From: a bacterium UBP6_UBA1209
GTDB lineage: Bacteria; UBP6; UBA1177
DNA: 30,032 nucleotides
Direction of reading: 5' to 3'
Assembly: GCA_002309575.1 (NCBI GenBank)
Contig: DBXP01000025.1
Coordinates: 1-30,032, forward strand
The notes below the pieces were generated by a model. The model worked only from the letters and a program-made list of their open reading frames with translations. It was not told where the DNA came from and searched no databases. This document shows positions 6,948-14,281 of the stretch, piece by piece (positions within the stretch are counted from its first letter, which is position 1; every line of letters starts with the position of its first letter). Position numbers and translations under genes: made by a program.

Positions 6948-8624
6948 ATGGGAAAAAAGGAACTTACACTCGAGATATTGCTTCCGGACGGTACCAAGGA
7001 AAAACTTCAGGCTGAAGCAGGAACGACGCTTTTGAAGCTTGCCGGAAACTGTCAGGACAAATTCCCGCACAGGATCCTCGGCGCAGTCGTCAACAATTCG
7101 CTCTGCGACCTCAACACTACGGTCGAGGCGGACGGCACAGTCGAATTTATCACGATGAAAAGCAGCGACGGTTACATGTTTTACCTCCGCAGCATCTTTT
7201 TTGTTCTCTTCAAGGCGGCGGCTGAGATCGTTCCGAACACGATCCTGAGGGTTGAATACAGCCTCGGGAACGGCTATTTCTGCTGGTTCGACGGTCTTGA
7301 GTGGCTCGATGCCGACGAGGTCTACAGGATCGCTCGGCGGATGGAGGAGATCATAAGCTACGACCTTCCGTTCGTCCGTCAGAAGATCGATACCGACGAG
7401 GCGGTCGAACTCTTCAGAAAGAACGATCTCTTCGACAAGGTGAGCCTTTTCAAGAACAGGACCCAGAAGCAGACCAACGTCTACTCGCTCGGCAATACGG
7501 TCGACTACTTCTTCGGCTACCTTGTTCCTTCGACATCGTACTGCGACAAATTCAGGCTGCAGCCCTACCGGAACGGTATGATCCTGATAGTTCCGCAGCC
7601 GTCGAATCCTGATCTGGTGCCGCAGTTCCACGACAGTCCGAAGTATTTCAACATCATCCAGGAGCACGACACCTGGCTGAAGGTCCTCGAAATGAGCACC
7701 TGCGCTCAGCTCAACGACCTCATCAGAAACGGCAAAAGCAAGGCTATGATCATGCTTTGCGAGGCTCTTCACTCGAAAAAGCTCGCAAAGATCGCCGACG
7801 ATATCTACAGACGGCACAAGATCGTAAAGATCGTCTCGATCGCCGGTCCTAGCTCAAGCGGAAAGACGACAACGGCGAACAGGCTCTGCATCCAGCTGCG
7901 GGTCAACGGTCTGAAGCCCTATCTGATTTCGCTCGACGACTACTTCATCGACCGCGACAAAACACCGCTCGATGCCGACGGGAAGCACGATTTCGAGTCG
8001 CTTCAGGCTATCGATATCGACCTTTTCAACCAGAATCTGAACGATCTTATGGCTGGTCACGAGGTCATCCTGCCGCGCTACGACTTCAAGCAGGGCTTGA
8101 GCATCAGAAACGGCAGGAAGCTCATCCTGCCGGAAAACGGCGTCCTTGTGATCGAGGGTATACACGGCCTCAACCCGAACCTCTACTGCAACGTTCCGAA
8201 CTACAATATTTACAGAATCTACGTCAGCGCCCTGACAGCCCTGAATATCGACAACCACAACCGTGTTCCGACGACTGACGGCAGGCTTATCCGCCGGATG
8301 GTCCGCGATTACCAGTACCGCGGCCACGATCCGCTCGAGACGCTCAGGCGCTGGCCTTCGGTAAGGCGCGGGGAGAACACGAACATCTTCCCGTATCAGG
8401 AGAATGCGGACGTGATGTTCAACTCGACTCTGGTCTACGAGTTCAGCGTGATGAAAAAGTATGTCGTTCCGCTTCTCAACAAGGTTTCGGAGAGCGAACC
8501 CGAATACCGCGAGGTCAAGCGGATCCTCAAGCTTTTGTCATTCTTTGAAGAGATAGACGAGAGCACTGTTCCTCCTAATTCGATCCTTCGCGAATTTATC
8601 GGCGGAAGCGTTTTCTACGAATAA
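6948..8624 (+). CDS. TGS-domain nucleoside (uridine) kinase
   Basis: The 558-residue protein has three parts: an N-terminal TGS domain (about 5-68), a region related to the second N-terminal domain of threonyl-tRNA synthetase (about 70-230), and a C-terminal uridine kinase/phosphoribulokinase domain (about 290-500). The Walker A motif GPSSSGKT is at 300-307, followed by SLDDYF and RYDFKQG, typical of uridine kinases. This architecture is known from Thermotogae, Firmicutes and Bacteroidota, usually annotated as nucleoside kinase. The ThrRS-like region lacks the zinc-binding His set. It likely phosphorylates uridine/cytidine or a related nucleoside; the role of the TGS part is unknown. The ribosome site GGGGAG precedes the ATG. 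It is last in the operon, ending 23 bp from a convergent gene. Confidence 0.9.
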   Translation: MGKKELTLEILLPDGTKEKLQAEAGTTLLKLAGNCQDKFPHRILGAVVNNSLCDLNTTVEADGTVEFITMKSSDGYMFYLRSIFFVLFKAAAEIVPNTILRVEYSLGNGYFCWFDGLEWLDADEVYRIARRMEEIISYDLPFVRQKIDTDEAVELFRKNDLFDKVSLFKNRTQKQTNVYSLGNTVDYFFGYLVPSTSYCDKFRLQPYRNGMILIVPQPSNPDLVPQFHDSPKYFNIIQEHDTWLKVLEMSTCAQLNDLIRNGKSKAMIMLCEALHSKKLAKIADDIYRRHKIVKIVSIAGPSSSGKTTTANRLCIQLRVNGLKPYLISLDDYFIDRDKTPLDADGKHDFESLQAIDIDLFNQNLNDLMAGHEVILPRYDFKQGLSIRNGRKLILPENGVLVIEGIHGLNPNLYCNVPNYNIYRIYVSALTALNIDNHNRVPTTDGRLIRRMVRDYQYRGHDPLETLRRWPSVRRGENTNIFPYQENADVMFNSTLVYEFSVMKKYVVPLLNKVSESEPEYREVKRILKLLSFFEEIDESTVPPNSILREFIGGSVFYE

Positions 8625-8647
8625 AATCAATAAATCATCTGAAAGAT

Positions 8648-9589
8648 CTACTGTTCTTCGTATTCCTTTTGCTGCTGCTGTTTTGCGAGCTTTTTTTCGA
8701 TGTTCGCGAGTCTGTCGCGGATCGTCGGATAGTACCGGTTGTAACGGTTTTCCTTCATCGACTGTATGTAGAAGTTCTTTGCGCGTTCAAGCTGGTTCAT
8801 CTTTTCGTAGCAGACGCCGAGAAGCAGTTCCGCACGGTCCTTCTGGAAATCCTTTTTTGTGTTGATGAACAAAAAACGCTCGAAGGAGATCGCAGCCTTG
8901 TTGTAATCCTTCATGCGGTAGTAGGCAAGCGAGGTCAGGTAAAACATCGTCGGTACATGATCTCCGGTCGATGAGATATCGAGGCTCTCCTTGAATTTGC
9001 CGACTGCCGCCTCGTAGCTTTTGCGCTTGAAGAGGACGTCGCCCTCTTCATATTTTTTTATCGCCGCCTTCTGCTTGATAAGGCTTGTCTCGTTTTCAAT
9101 GATCGTGCGCTCGAGTCTCGAAAGCGAGGAGAGGTTGAATTCGCCGTAAAGCTTGAAGGCGTAATCAGGATCGCCCTCCTTGAGCGCGAGGTAGAGGTTG
9201 TAGGCCTTGATGTCTCCGTTTTCGATCGCGGAGATCTTCTCCTTGAGGTCGGCGACCTCCTTCTGAAGGTAGTTTTTGTGCTGCTCGAGGACGGCGTAAC
9301 GGTCGCTGTAGTTCGCCGTAGCTGACCTGAAGTAGAAGAAGAAAGCAAGTATTATGACGACCGTGAGAACGATGAAAGTCGCAAAAAATCTGGTGTTTTC
9401 TCCGTGATCCCTGCGGTTGACCCTGCGGTTTATGTCAGCCATTCCGGCATCAAGCTTGTTCAGCGTGTTGATGGTATGCTGCATCAGGCGGCGGACCTCT
9501 TTGATGTCGCTCAGCTGATCGTCCGGTTTACGGGTCTCGTTTGAGCCCCTGAGCTCCTTTTCCTGCTTTTCCTGCTTGTCTTCAGTCAT
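8648..9589 (-). CDS. Single-pass membrane protein with coiled coil and TPR repeats
   Basis: This 313-residue protein has a charged cytoplasmic N-terminus, one membrane segment (about 68-87, very Phe/Ile/Val-rich), a short coiled coil (about 100-123) and a C-terminal TPR-like helical array (about 170-295) with repeats such as YEEGDVLFKRKSYEAAVGKFKESL. It ends in a Gln/Lys/Glu-rich tail. The TPR part is probably periplasmic and holds partner proteins. I chose ATG 9589. A GTG at 9619 is in frame but overlaps the preceding gene and lacks a ribosome site. The gene starts 17 bp after the lipoprotein gene at 9607-10383, so the two are likely co-transcribed. No specific function is recognised. Confidence 0.85.
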   Translation of the reverse strand: MTEDKQEKQEKELRGSNETRKPDDQLSDIKEVRRLMQHTINTLNKLDAGMADINRRVNRRDHGENTRFFATFIVLTVVIILAFFFYFRSATANYSDRYAVLEQHKNYLQKEVADLKEKISAIENGDIKAYNLYLALKEGDPDYAFKLYGEFNLSSLSRLERTIIENETSLIKQKAAIKKYEEGDVLFKRKSYEAAVGKFKESLDISSTGDHVPTMFYLTSLAYYRMKDYNKAAISFERFLFINTKKDFQKDRAELLLGVCYEKMNQLERAKNFYIQSMKENRYNRYYPTIRDRLANIEKKLAKQQQQKEYEEQ

Positions 9590-9606
9590 AGATCCGTCTT
9601 GAAAGT

Positions 9607-10383
9607 CTAGTTCTGGCACGGAGGATAGGGGAGGGACGAGGAGACAAGCGACGGATCATAAAGTTCGCCGTTTGCCGTGTATGTGATGTTCGCGCTGTCG
9701 TAAGCCGCAATGCTGAGAGTTCCGATGTTCGTGACAGCTCTTACGCAGTCAATGTTGAAACCGCCGCTTGTAAGTGCAACTGTTACGTCACCGTGGAATG
9801 CATAGGCGTTGACGCTCGAAAGGTCGCCATCGAACGGAGCCTGGACGCTTGCCGGGAACATGATCCCGAAACCCTGATGCGTCGCCGAGCCCTGAAGGTC
9901 GGACATCGAGATCCCGTCAAGCCAGAAAGTCATGATCTGGTTACTCTGGTTGAGCGTGAGCGGAAGCATTCTGCCGAGAAGAGGAACATCGACATCACCG
10001 TAATTTATCTGGTTCCCGTTGAGCGTGAGCTGAACGGAACCCTCGCCGCCTTTGAGCGTCTGCAGCGAGATCTGTGTTACTACACCGCCTGCAAAATTGA
10101 GGGCAAAGCTGCCGATCGCACCTGTCTGCGGCTCGTTGTCCGGGACCGGTGTCTCGTCGGGTTCAGCCGGCTCTTCGTCCGGTTCCGTGTCGTCGGTAAC
10201 TTCCGGAACATCCTCGTCTGCCTCAGGCTCTTCCTCGGCCGGTTCGTTGTCTGTGTCGGGAGTTTCGATCGGGTCGTTGTCGACTGCAGGCTGCTCGTCC
10301 GGAGTGTCGGTTTCGTTGTCGCAGGAGACTGCAAAAATAAACGTAAAAAGTGAAATCAGGCAAAAAATCGTGATTTTTTTCAT
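9607..10383 (-). CDS. Small lipoprotein with acidic tether, unknown function
   Basis: The 258-residue precursor has a lipobox AVSC (Cys21), then about 65 residues made almost only of Asp, Glu, Pro, Thr and Val. The globular part (about 90-258) is beta-rich and begins IGSFALNFAGGVVTQISLQT. It contains two further Cys, one in DCVRAV and one three residues from the end, that might form a disulfide. I know no family for it. ATG 10383 is preceded by AGGTG at good spacing; the in-frame GTG at 10392 overlaps that ribosome site. A promoter lies 32 bp upstream. It leads a two-gene minus-strand operon. Confidence 0.85.
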   Translation of the reverse strand: MKKITIFCLISLFTFIFAVSCDNETDTPDEQPAVDNDPIETPDTDNEPAEEEPEADEDVPEVTDDTEPDEEPAEPDETPVPDNEPQTGAIGSFALNFAGGVVTQISLQTLKGGEGSVQLTLNGNQINYGDVDVPLLGRMLPLTLNQSNQIMTFWLDGISMSDLQGSATHQGFGIMFPASVQAPFDGDLSSVNAYAFHGDVTVALTSGGFNIDCVRAVTNIGTLSIAAYDSANITYTANGELYDPSLVSSSLPYPPCQN

Positions 10384-10414
10384 TGTTGTCACCTAAAAAA
10401 ATAATAAACGGAAG

Positions 10415-10442
10415 ATGTTAATCGCGCCGCTTTTTATGTCAA
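10415..10442 (-). promoter_or_regulatory. Promoter of the minus-strand lipoprotein/TPR operon
   Basis: On the minus strand TTGACA (10442-10437), a 16-bp spacer and TAACAT (10420-10415) lie 32 bp before the ATG at 10383. Confidence 0.55.
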
Positions 10443-10459
10443 GGCGGAAATTCTTTGAT

Positions 10460-10487
10460 TTGACTAACTTTTTCTTTACCATATCAC
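10460..10487 (+). promoter_or_regulatory. Weak candidate promoter of xseB-pgeF
   Basis: TTGACT (10460-10465), a 16-bp spacer and TATCAC (10482-10487) lie 19 bp before the xseB ATG. The -10 is poor. The strong AACGGAGG ribosome site follows. Confidence 0.35.
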
Positions 10488-10506
10488 GCTTTTAACGGAG
10501 GTCGAA

Positions 10507-10737
10507 ATGGCTAAGGCGAATTTGGCGGAGAAGATGAAGGAGCTTGAGCAGGTCGTAGAAAAGCTCAGGCAGAACGAGCTCGACATCGAGGAGGCGGTCA
10601 AGCTTTACGAGTCGGGGATCAAGCTCGCGGCAACGATAAAAAGCTATCTTGAAGAGGTCCAGACAAAGATCAGGGTACTTTCCGAAAACGGCGAAAAAGA
10701 GGTCGACGCCTCGAAACTCGGCAAAAAAGAGCAGTAA
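10507..10737 (+). CDS. xseB: Exodeoxyribonuclease VII small subunit
   Basis: The 76-residue helical protein has the XseB signature: an N-terminal FAEKMKELEQVVEKLR-like helix (here LAEKMKELEQVVEKL), then LDIEEAVKLYESGIKLA and a second helix SYLEEVQTKI. XseB subunits form the helical arms of exonuclease VII, which degrades single-stranded DNA in repair. The large subunit gene xseA is not in the window. The TAA shares its last base with the ATG of the next gene (TAATG), so the two are translationally coupled. Confidence 0.92.
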   Translation: MAKANLAEKMKELEQVVEKLRQNELDIEEAVKLYESGIKLAATIKSYLEEVQTKIRVLSENGEKEVDASKLGKKEQ

Positions 10738-11345
10738 TGATATCTCACGGTTTTCTGAAAAACATCGATGCGAAGGGCGATTATCCGCTTGTCGAAGAGT
10801 ATCTGAAAAACCGCTACGGCGATCTGGAGATTTTGAGGCTCAGACAGATCCACAGCGACATGATCTATGTCGACGCAACCGGCGAAGGCGACGGGATCAT
10901 CATCACAAAACCATCGGTCGGACTTATCCGGACGGCTGACTGCTACCCTGTCGTGATCTTTGATGAAGCTGCCGGAATTGCTGGAGTTTTTCATAGCGGC
11001 TGGCGCGGCACGGAGCAAAAGATCGTCTCGAAAGGCATTGAAAGGATGCGGGATCTAGGCTGCAGGGACCTGAAATCCGTCATCTATCCGGGGATCGGTT
11101 TCTGCTGTTTTGAAATCGGTACGGAGCTCGTCGGGCGTTTCAAAGCTGCCGGGATAAAGAGCGAGTGCAGGGACGGCAGGATATTTGCCGATCTCAAGTC
11201 TGCGATCCTTGACGAGCTGAAAAACGGCGGAGTCAGCGAGGTGACAGACAACTCCTGCTGCACCTTCTGCGGCGGCGGATACTTCTCCTACAGGCGTGAC
11301 AAAACGACGGCTAGACACGCAACGTTCGTTGCTGTAACAAACTAA
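10737..11345 (+). CDS. pgeF: Laccase-domain protein (YfiH/DUF152; peptidoglycan editing factor / purine nucleoside phosphorylase family)
   Basis: The 202-residue protein carries the YfiH family motifs in order: LRQIHSD with His39, TADCYPV with Cys69, HSGWRG with His86, then YPGIGFCCFEIG, and near the end CTFCGGGYFSYRRD. His39, Cys69 and His86 are the expected metal-site residues. Members have been described as purine nucleoside phosphorylases/adenosine deaminases and, in E. coli, as a factor that prevents misincorporation into peptidoglycan. The physiological role here is open. It is shorter than usual (about 240-260), mainly at the N-terminus. It overlaps xseB by 1 bp and converges on acpS with a 9-bp gap. 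Confidence 0.9.
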   Translation: MISHGFLKNIDAKGDYPLVEEYLKNRYGDLEILRLRQIHSDMIYVDATGEGDGIIITKPSVGLIRTADCYPVVIFDEAAGIAGVFHSGWRGTEQKIVSKGIERMRDLGCRDLKSVIYPGIGFCCFEIGTELVGRFKAAGIKSECRDGRIFADLKSAILDELKNGGVSEVTDNSCCTFCGGGYFSYRRDKTTARHATFVAVTN

Positions 11346-11354
11346 ATCTATTTA

Positions 11355-11681
11355 TTATTTTTCCCAGACAACGACCGCGGTCGCATAGTGCCTTTCATGG
11401 CTTATCGAGAGGTGGAGGGTCCCCTCAGTTTCAAAACCCTCGAAGTAGGGCTTTCCGGATTCGTCGTGGACAATAGAGACATCGCAGAAGATGATCTCCC
11501 GGTTGCCCGTCGCCTTTACAAGAGCCTCCTTTGCTGCCCAGATCCCGGCGATATGCTCCTCCTTGAATTTGAACTTCTCCAGATATTTTATCTCTTTAGC
11601 CGATAGAAAACGCTCCCAGAGCTTCGGCTTTCCTTCAAGTCTGCCGATTTCAACAATGTCAATCCCGATCCCGGCGATCAT
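11355..11681 (-). CDS. acpS: Holo-[acyl-carrier-protein] synthase
   Basis: The 108-residue protein transfers the 4'-phosphopantetheine arm of CoA to acyl carrier protein. It begins MIAGIGIDIVEIGRLE, with Asp8 a magnesium ligand, and has WAAKEALVKATG (48-59) containing the second acidic site, then LSISHERHYATAVVV, all classic AcpS motifs. I chose ATG 11681 because GGAG lies six bases upstream; an in-frame GTG at 11693 overlaps that ribosome site. It is monocistronic as far as seen and converges with pgeF. Confidence 0.93.
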   Translation of the reverse strand: MIAGIGIDIVEIGRLEGKPKLWERFLSAKEIKYLEKFKFKEEHIAGIWAAKEALVKATGNREIIFCDVSIVHDESGKPYFEGFETEGTLHLSISHERHYATAVVVWEK

Positions 11682-11733
11682 CTTTTTCTCCACAAATTCC
11701 GCTTAGGATAAACTTAAGATCAAAAAAAACCAT

Positions 11734-11762
11734 TTTATATAAATATGGTCGTGTTTTGTCTA
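11734..11762 (-). promoter_or_regulatory. Candidate acpS promoter
   Basis: On the minus strand TAGACA (11762-11757), a 17-bp spacer and TATAAA (11739-11734) lie about 53 bp before the acpS ATG. The -10 falls inside a weak inverted repeat (ACCAT...ATGGT, 11730-11750) followed on that strand by eight T, which might alternatively act as an attenuator. Confidence 0.45.
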
Positions 11763-11795
11763 TCTGGCAGCGGTTATAAGTGAACTCGATAAATT

Positions 11796-11960
11796 TTGGA
11801 AAACCGGAGCGGCGGCACGACGAAACTCGACGGCTGTATAAAATCGCTCAAACCGTCGCTTTCAGAAACCGCAACTGTCAGAGAAGGCAGGGTTTTCAAC
11901 GGAGTCTGGACAAAAGATATGCTCTCCGAGTGGCTGGGAGCCTTTAAGAGCCCCTTCTGA
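11796..11960 (+). pseudogene. Possible C-terminal remnant of a lost gene
   Basis: The 400-bp gap between acpS and the next lipoprotein contains an open frame ending at TGA 11958-11960. It reads KLDGCIKSLKPSLSETATV, then REGRVFNGVWTKDML and SEWLGAFKSPF, with codon use like the neighbouring genes. The only possible start is a TTG at 11796 without a ribosome site, just after a TAA, so it looks like a decayed 3' end rather than a working gene. I do not recognise the family. An alternative frame from GTG 11780 is open to 11947 but looks less protein-like. Confidence 0.3.
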
Positions 11961-11989
11961 TCTCAGTTTTACGCAAGTTTCTGTTTTTC

Positions 11990-12019
11990 TTGAATTATTT
12001 CTGTATTCTTAAATAATAT
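11990..12019 (+). promoter_or_regulatory. Candidate promoter of the GDPIM/DUF1566 lipoprotein gene
   Basis: TTGAAT (11990-11995), an 18-bp spacer and TAATAT (12014-12019) lie about 60 bp before the ATG at 12082, in the AT-rich end of the gap. Apart from this, the acpS promoter and the possible remnant, I see nothing in the gap 11682-12081. Confidence 0.35.
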
Positions 12020-12081
12020 TACGATTCTTCTTAGGGGTATCAGGTTCGGTCTTTTTTACGTTATCAAGGATGGAGGGGATC

Positions 12082-14181
12082 ATGAGGCGGATTTTCGTTG
12101 TTATTCTTGTTTTTGTTTCGTTTTTTACCTTTATGTCCTGCGGGGGCAGAAAGGGTGAACTCAGTAAAATCGAAGAGGTTGTGACAAAGACGGTCTCCGC
12201 TGAAAAGGGTGGAACGGTAAAAAATTCAGACGAGTCTGTTTCGATCGAGATCCCTGCGGGTGCACTTGAAAGTGACACGCAGATCACGATGAAGATCTAT
12301 GAGTCTGCCAATTATCCGGGGACGGAGGACAAGACGGTTATAAGCAAAGTCGTAGAGTTCGAGCCTTCCGGAACGATTTTCAAGAAGCCTGTCATAATTT
12401 CGATGGTGAGCCTGGGAGGCGGCGGAGAGGCGCTCAAAGCAGTTAAGAAACAAGTCGTAACTGCAGCAGTTTACAGAGAAGATAAGGGGGCTTGGAGCTA
12501 CAGCCCGAAAGGTGCGGCTGTTAAGATCGCGGGGCATGACGATGGCGGCGATCCGATCATGCAGAGTGCTCTGGGCGATCCGATAATGCTGAACGATGAC
12601 GGCGATCCGATAATGATTGATGCCATGGGCGATCCGATCATGTTGAGTGCTGCCGGCGATCCGATAATGGTCACGGCGCTGGGCGATCCGATAATGGGAG
12701 CTGCTCTGGGAGATCCGATAATGATGACGACGGGGCATTTCACGGCCTATGCGTTTTTCCTTATTGATGTCGAAGAGGAGGAGCCGGCGGGACCTGACGG
12801 TGACGACAGCGACGATTCCGATGCCGATGCCAATGACGATTCCGATTCCGACGAGGATGGACTTGCTGATGTTCCGGAGTGCGGAAACGGTATTGTCGAG
12901 GAAGGGGAAGAGTGCGATGACGGTGCCGACAACGGCAGATTCTTCTGCGATTACGGTGAAGAAAGCTGCGAACTCTGCTCACTTTCATGTAAGCTGGATG
13001 CCGGCATTACATCATACTGCGGAGACGGTTCAATAGATTCCCTGGAAGGAGAAACCTGCGATGATGGTGCGGATAACGGCAAATATGCTCACTGCAATGA
13101 AGAGTGCAGCGGCCCGGCCCGTTACTGCGGCGACGGTCATGTCGATGAAGATGAGGGCGAAATCTGCGACGACGGTGCCGACAACGACACTTACGGTCAC
13201 TGCAATGCATGGTGTGACGGTTTTGCTTCTTACTGCGGCGACGGTGTGAAGCAGGATAACGAAGAGTGTGATCTCGGCGAAAATAACGGAACAACAGCCT
13301 GCGCTTCCGACGGGAGCGAATGTCTCCTCTGCTCTACGGAATGCCGCTTCAAATGCAAGGAAAACTACACACTGGAGGGTTCTCAGTGCGTTGCAGATAC
13401 TCAAACGGCAGCTTGCACAGGTTTGCCTTCTTCAAATGCGCAGTGGAACACGGTCTCATCGATCACGCAGACTTGGAGCGGGACTGTCTGGCTTCCGTCG
13501 GCAACTGCCGTTTATAGCGAAGAATCAAGTACTGAGGAGTGCCGTTTCAAATGTGCAGACGGTTTCTTCTGGAACGGCTCCGCATGCGTTAGTCCTTGTG
13601 AATCAGATCCGTGCAGCGAAGCAAGTGCGAATGCGCTCTCCGGCAGCTGTACTCCGGTGAGTATGACTGAATTTACATGCGGCTGCAGCGAAGGTTATGC
13701 GTGGGGCGGCGACAAGTGTCTCCCCGAATGCGGTCCGGGAAGTGATGTATTTCCGTGTATAGATTCTGCAAACAGGCTCATCTGGTCTTCGCGGACTACA
13801 ACTAACAAGAACTGGTCAGCCGCCGTTTCATACTGTGAAGATGATCTGAATGAAGGCGGATACTCCGACTGGAGACTGCCGACAATCGACGAGCTCAGGA
13901 CCCTTGTCGTAAACTGCCCTGGAACTCAGGCGGACGGTGCCTGCGCGATATCCGACCCCAATCGTTTGTCGGAAACTGACAGGGTCATTGAAGACTGCTC
14001 TTGTGAAGAAGTGAGCAGCAACAGCACTTATTACAGCAAATTCGGAAACGATACCCAGCTCTGGTCTTCCTCTGATTTCGCAGAGAGTGACGGCTATGCA
14101 TGGCGCATCTATTTCAATACCGCTAACGTGAACGTCAACGTGAAGAACTCAAACTCCTATCCTGTCCGCTGCGTCAGGTAG
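12082..14181 (+). CDS. Modular surface lipoprotein: ZU5-like domain, GDPIM repeats, Myxococcus Cys-rich repeats, DUF1566
   Basis: The 699-residue precursor has lipobox FMSC (Cys20). Residues about 30-150 resemble ZU5-type domains (EKGGTVKNSDESVSIEIPAG). Seven nonapeptides starting GDPIM occupy 156-218, followed by GHFTAYAFFLI, which looks like the closing strand of the same domain. An Asp/Ser linker (about 230-260) leads to four repeats of the form CGDGxxxxxEGExCDDG (about 266-400), the Myxococcus Cys-rich type. EGF-like CKENYTLEGSQCV and related modules follow. The C-terminus (about 550-699) is DUF1566/Lcl_C: WSAAVSYCED, YSDWRLPTIDELRTL and a final SYPVRCVR. It is likely a surface-displayed binding protein. 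I chose ATG 12082 because GGAGGGG precedes it; the ATG at 12070 overlaps that ribosome site. Confidence 0.92.
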   Translation: MRRIFVVILVFVSFFTFMSCGGRKGELSKIEEVVTKTVSAEKGGTVKNSDESVSIEIPAGALESDTQITMKIYESANYPGTEDKTVISKVVEFEPSGTIFKKPVIISMVSLGGGGEALKAVKKQVVTAAVYREDKGAWSYSPKGAAVKIAGHDDGGDPIMQSALGDPIMLNDDGDPIMIDAMGDPIMLSAAGDPIMVTALGDPIMGAALGDPIMMTTGHFTAYAFFLIDVEEEEPAGPDGDDSDDSDADANDDSDSDEDGLADVPECGNGIVEEGEECDDGADNGRFFCDYGEESCELCSLSCKLDAGITSYCGDGSIDSLEGETCDDGADNGKYAHCNEECSGPARYCGDGHVDEDEGEICDDGADNDTYGHCNAWCDGFASYCGDGVKQDNEECDLGENNGTTACASDGSECLLCSTECRFKCKENYTLEGSQCVADTQTAACTGLPSSNAQWNTVSSITQTWSGTVWLPSATAVYSEESSTEECRFKCADGFFWNGSACVSPCESDPCSEASANALSGSCTPVSMTEFTCGCSEGYAWGGDKCLPECGPGSDVFPCIDSANRLIWSSRTTTNKNWSAAVSYCEDDLNEGGYSDWRLPTIDELRTLVVNCPGTQADGACAISDPNRLSETDRVIEDCSCEEVSSNSTYYSKFGNDTQLWSSSDFAESDGYAWRIYFNTANVNVNVKNSNSYPVRCVR
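12547..12735 (+). repeat. Seven 27-bp in-frame tandem repeats (GDPIMxxxx)
   Basis: Units start every 27 bp from 12547 to 12709. Each encodes Gly-Asp-Pro-Ile-Met plus four variable residues. The first 15 bp (GGCGATCCGATAATG type) are nearly invariant, with ATC in the first unit and the fourth and GGA in the last. The other 12 bp vary. There are no spacers of other sequence. Confidence 0.95.
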
Positions 14182-14215
14182 CGTTCCGGCTCGTCAGCTG
14201 TACAAGATCAAATTT

Positions 14216-14243
14216 TTGACATAAAATCGTGCCTCAATAGACT
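14216..14243 (+). promoter_or_regulatory. Promoter of the peptidase operon
   Basis: TTGACA (14216-14221), a 16-bp spacer and TAGACT (14238-14243) lie 38 bp before the ATG at 14282. An AGGAGG ribosome site follows. Confidence 0.6.
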
Positions 14244-14281
14244 TTTACGTTTTTATTTTTAACCTAAATCAGGAGGAAAAC

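Noticed and set aside
6579..7817. A 412-codon minus-strand open frame across pdxY and the nucleoside kinase
   Set aside because: It spans two real genes and the gap between them in antisense; no start signal and no family resemblance.
11780..11947. GTG-started frame overlapping the possible gene remnant
   Set aside because: The encoded sequence is Arg/Gln-rich and not protein-like, and no ribosome site precedes the GTG.
12547..12735. CRISPR-like array
   Set aside because: The units are contiguous 27-bp in-frame codon repeats with no independent spacers and no cas genes nearby.
12226..12738. Repetitive minus-strand open frame with HYRIA repeats
   Set aside because: It is the reverse complement of the GDPIM repeat array; the plus-strand reading has signal peptide, domains and a ribosome site.
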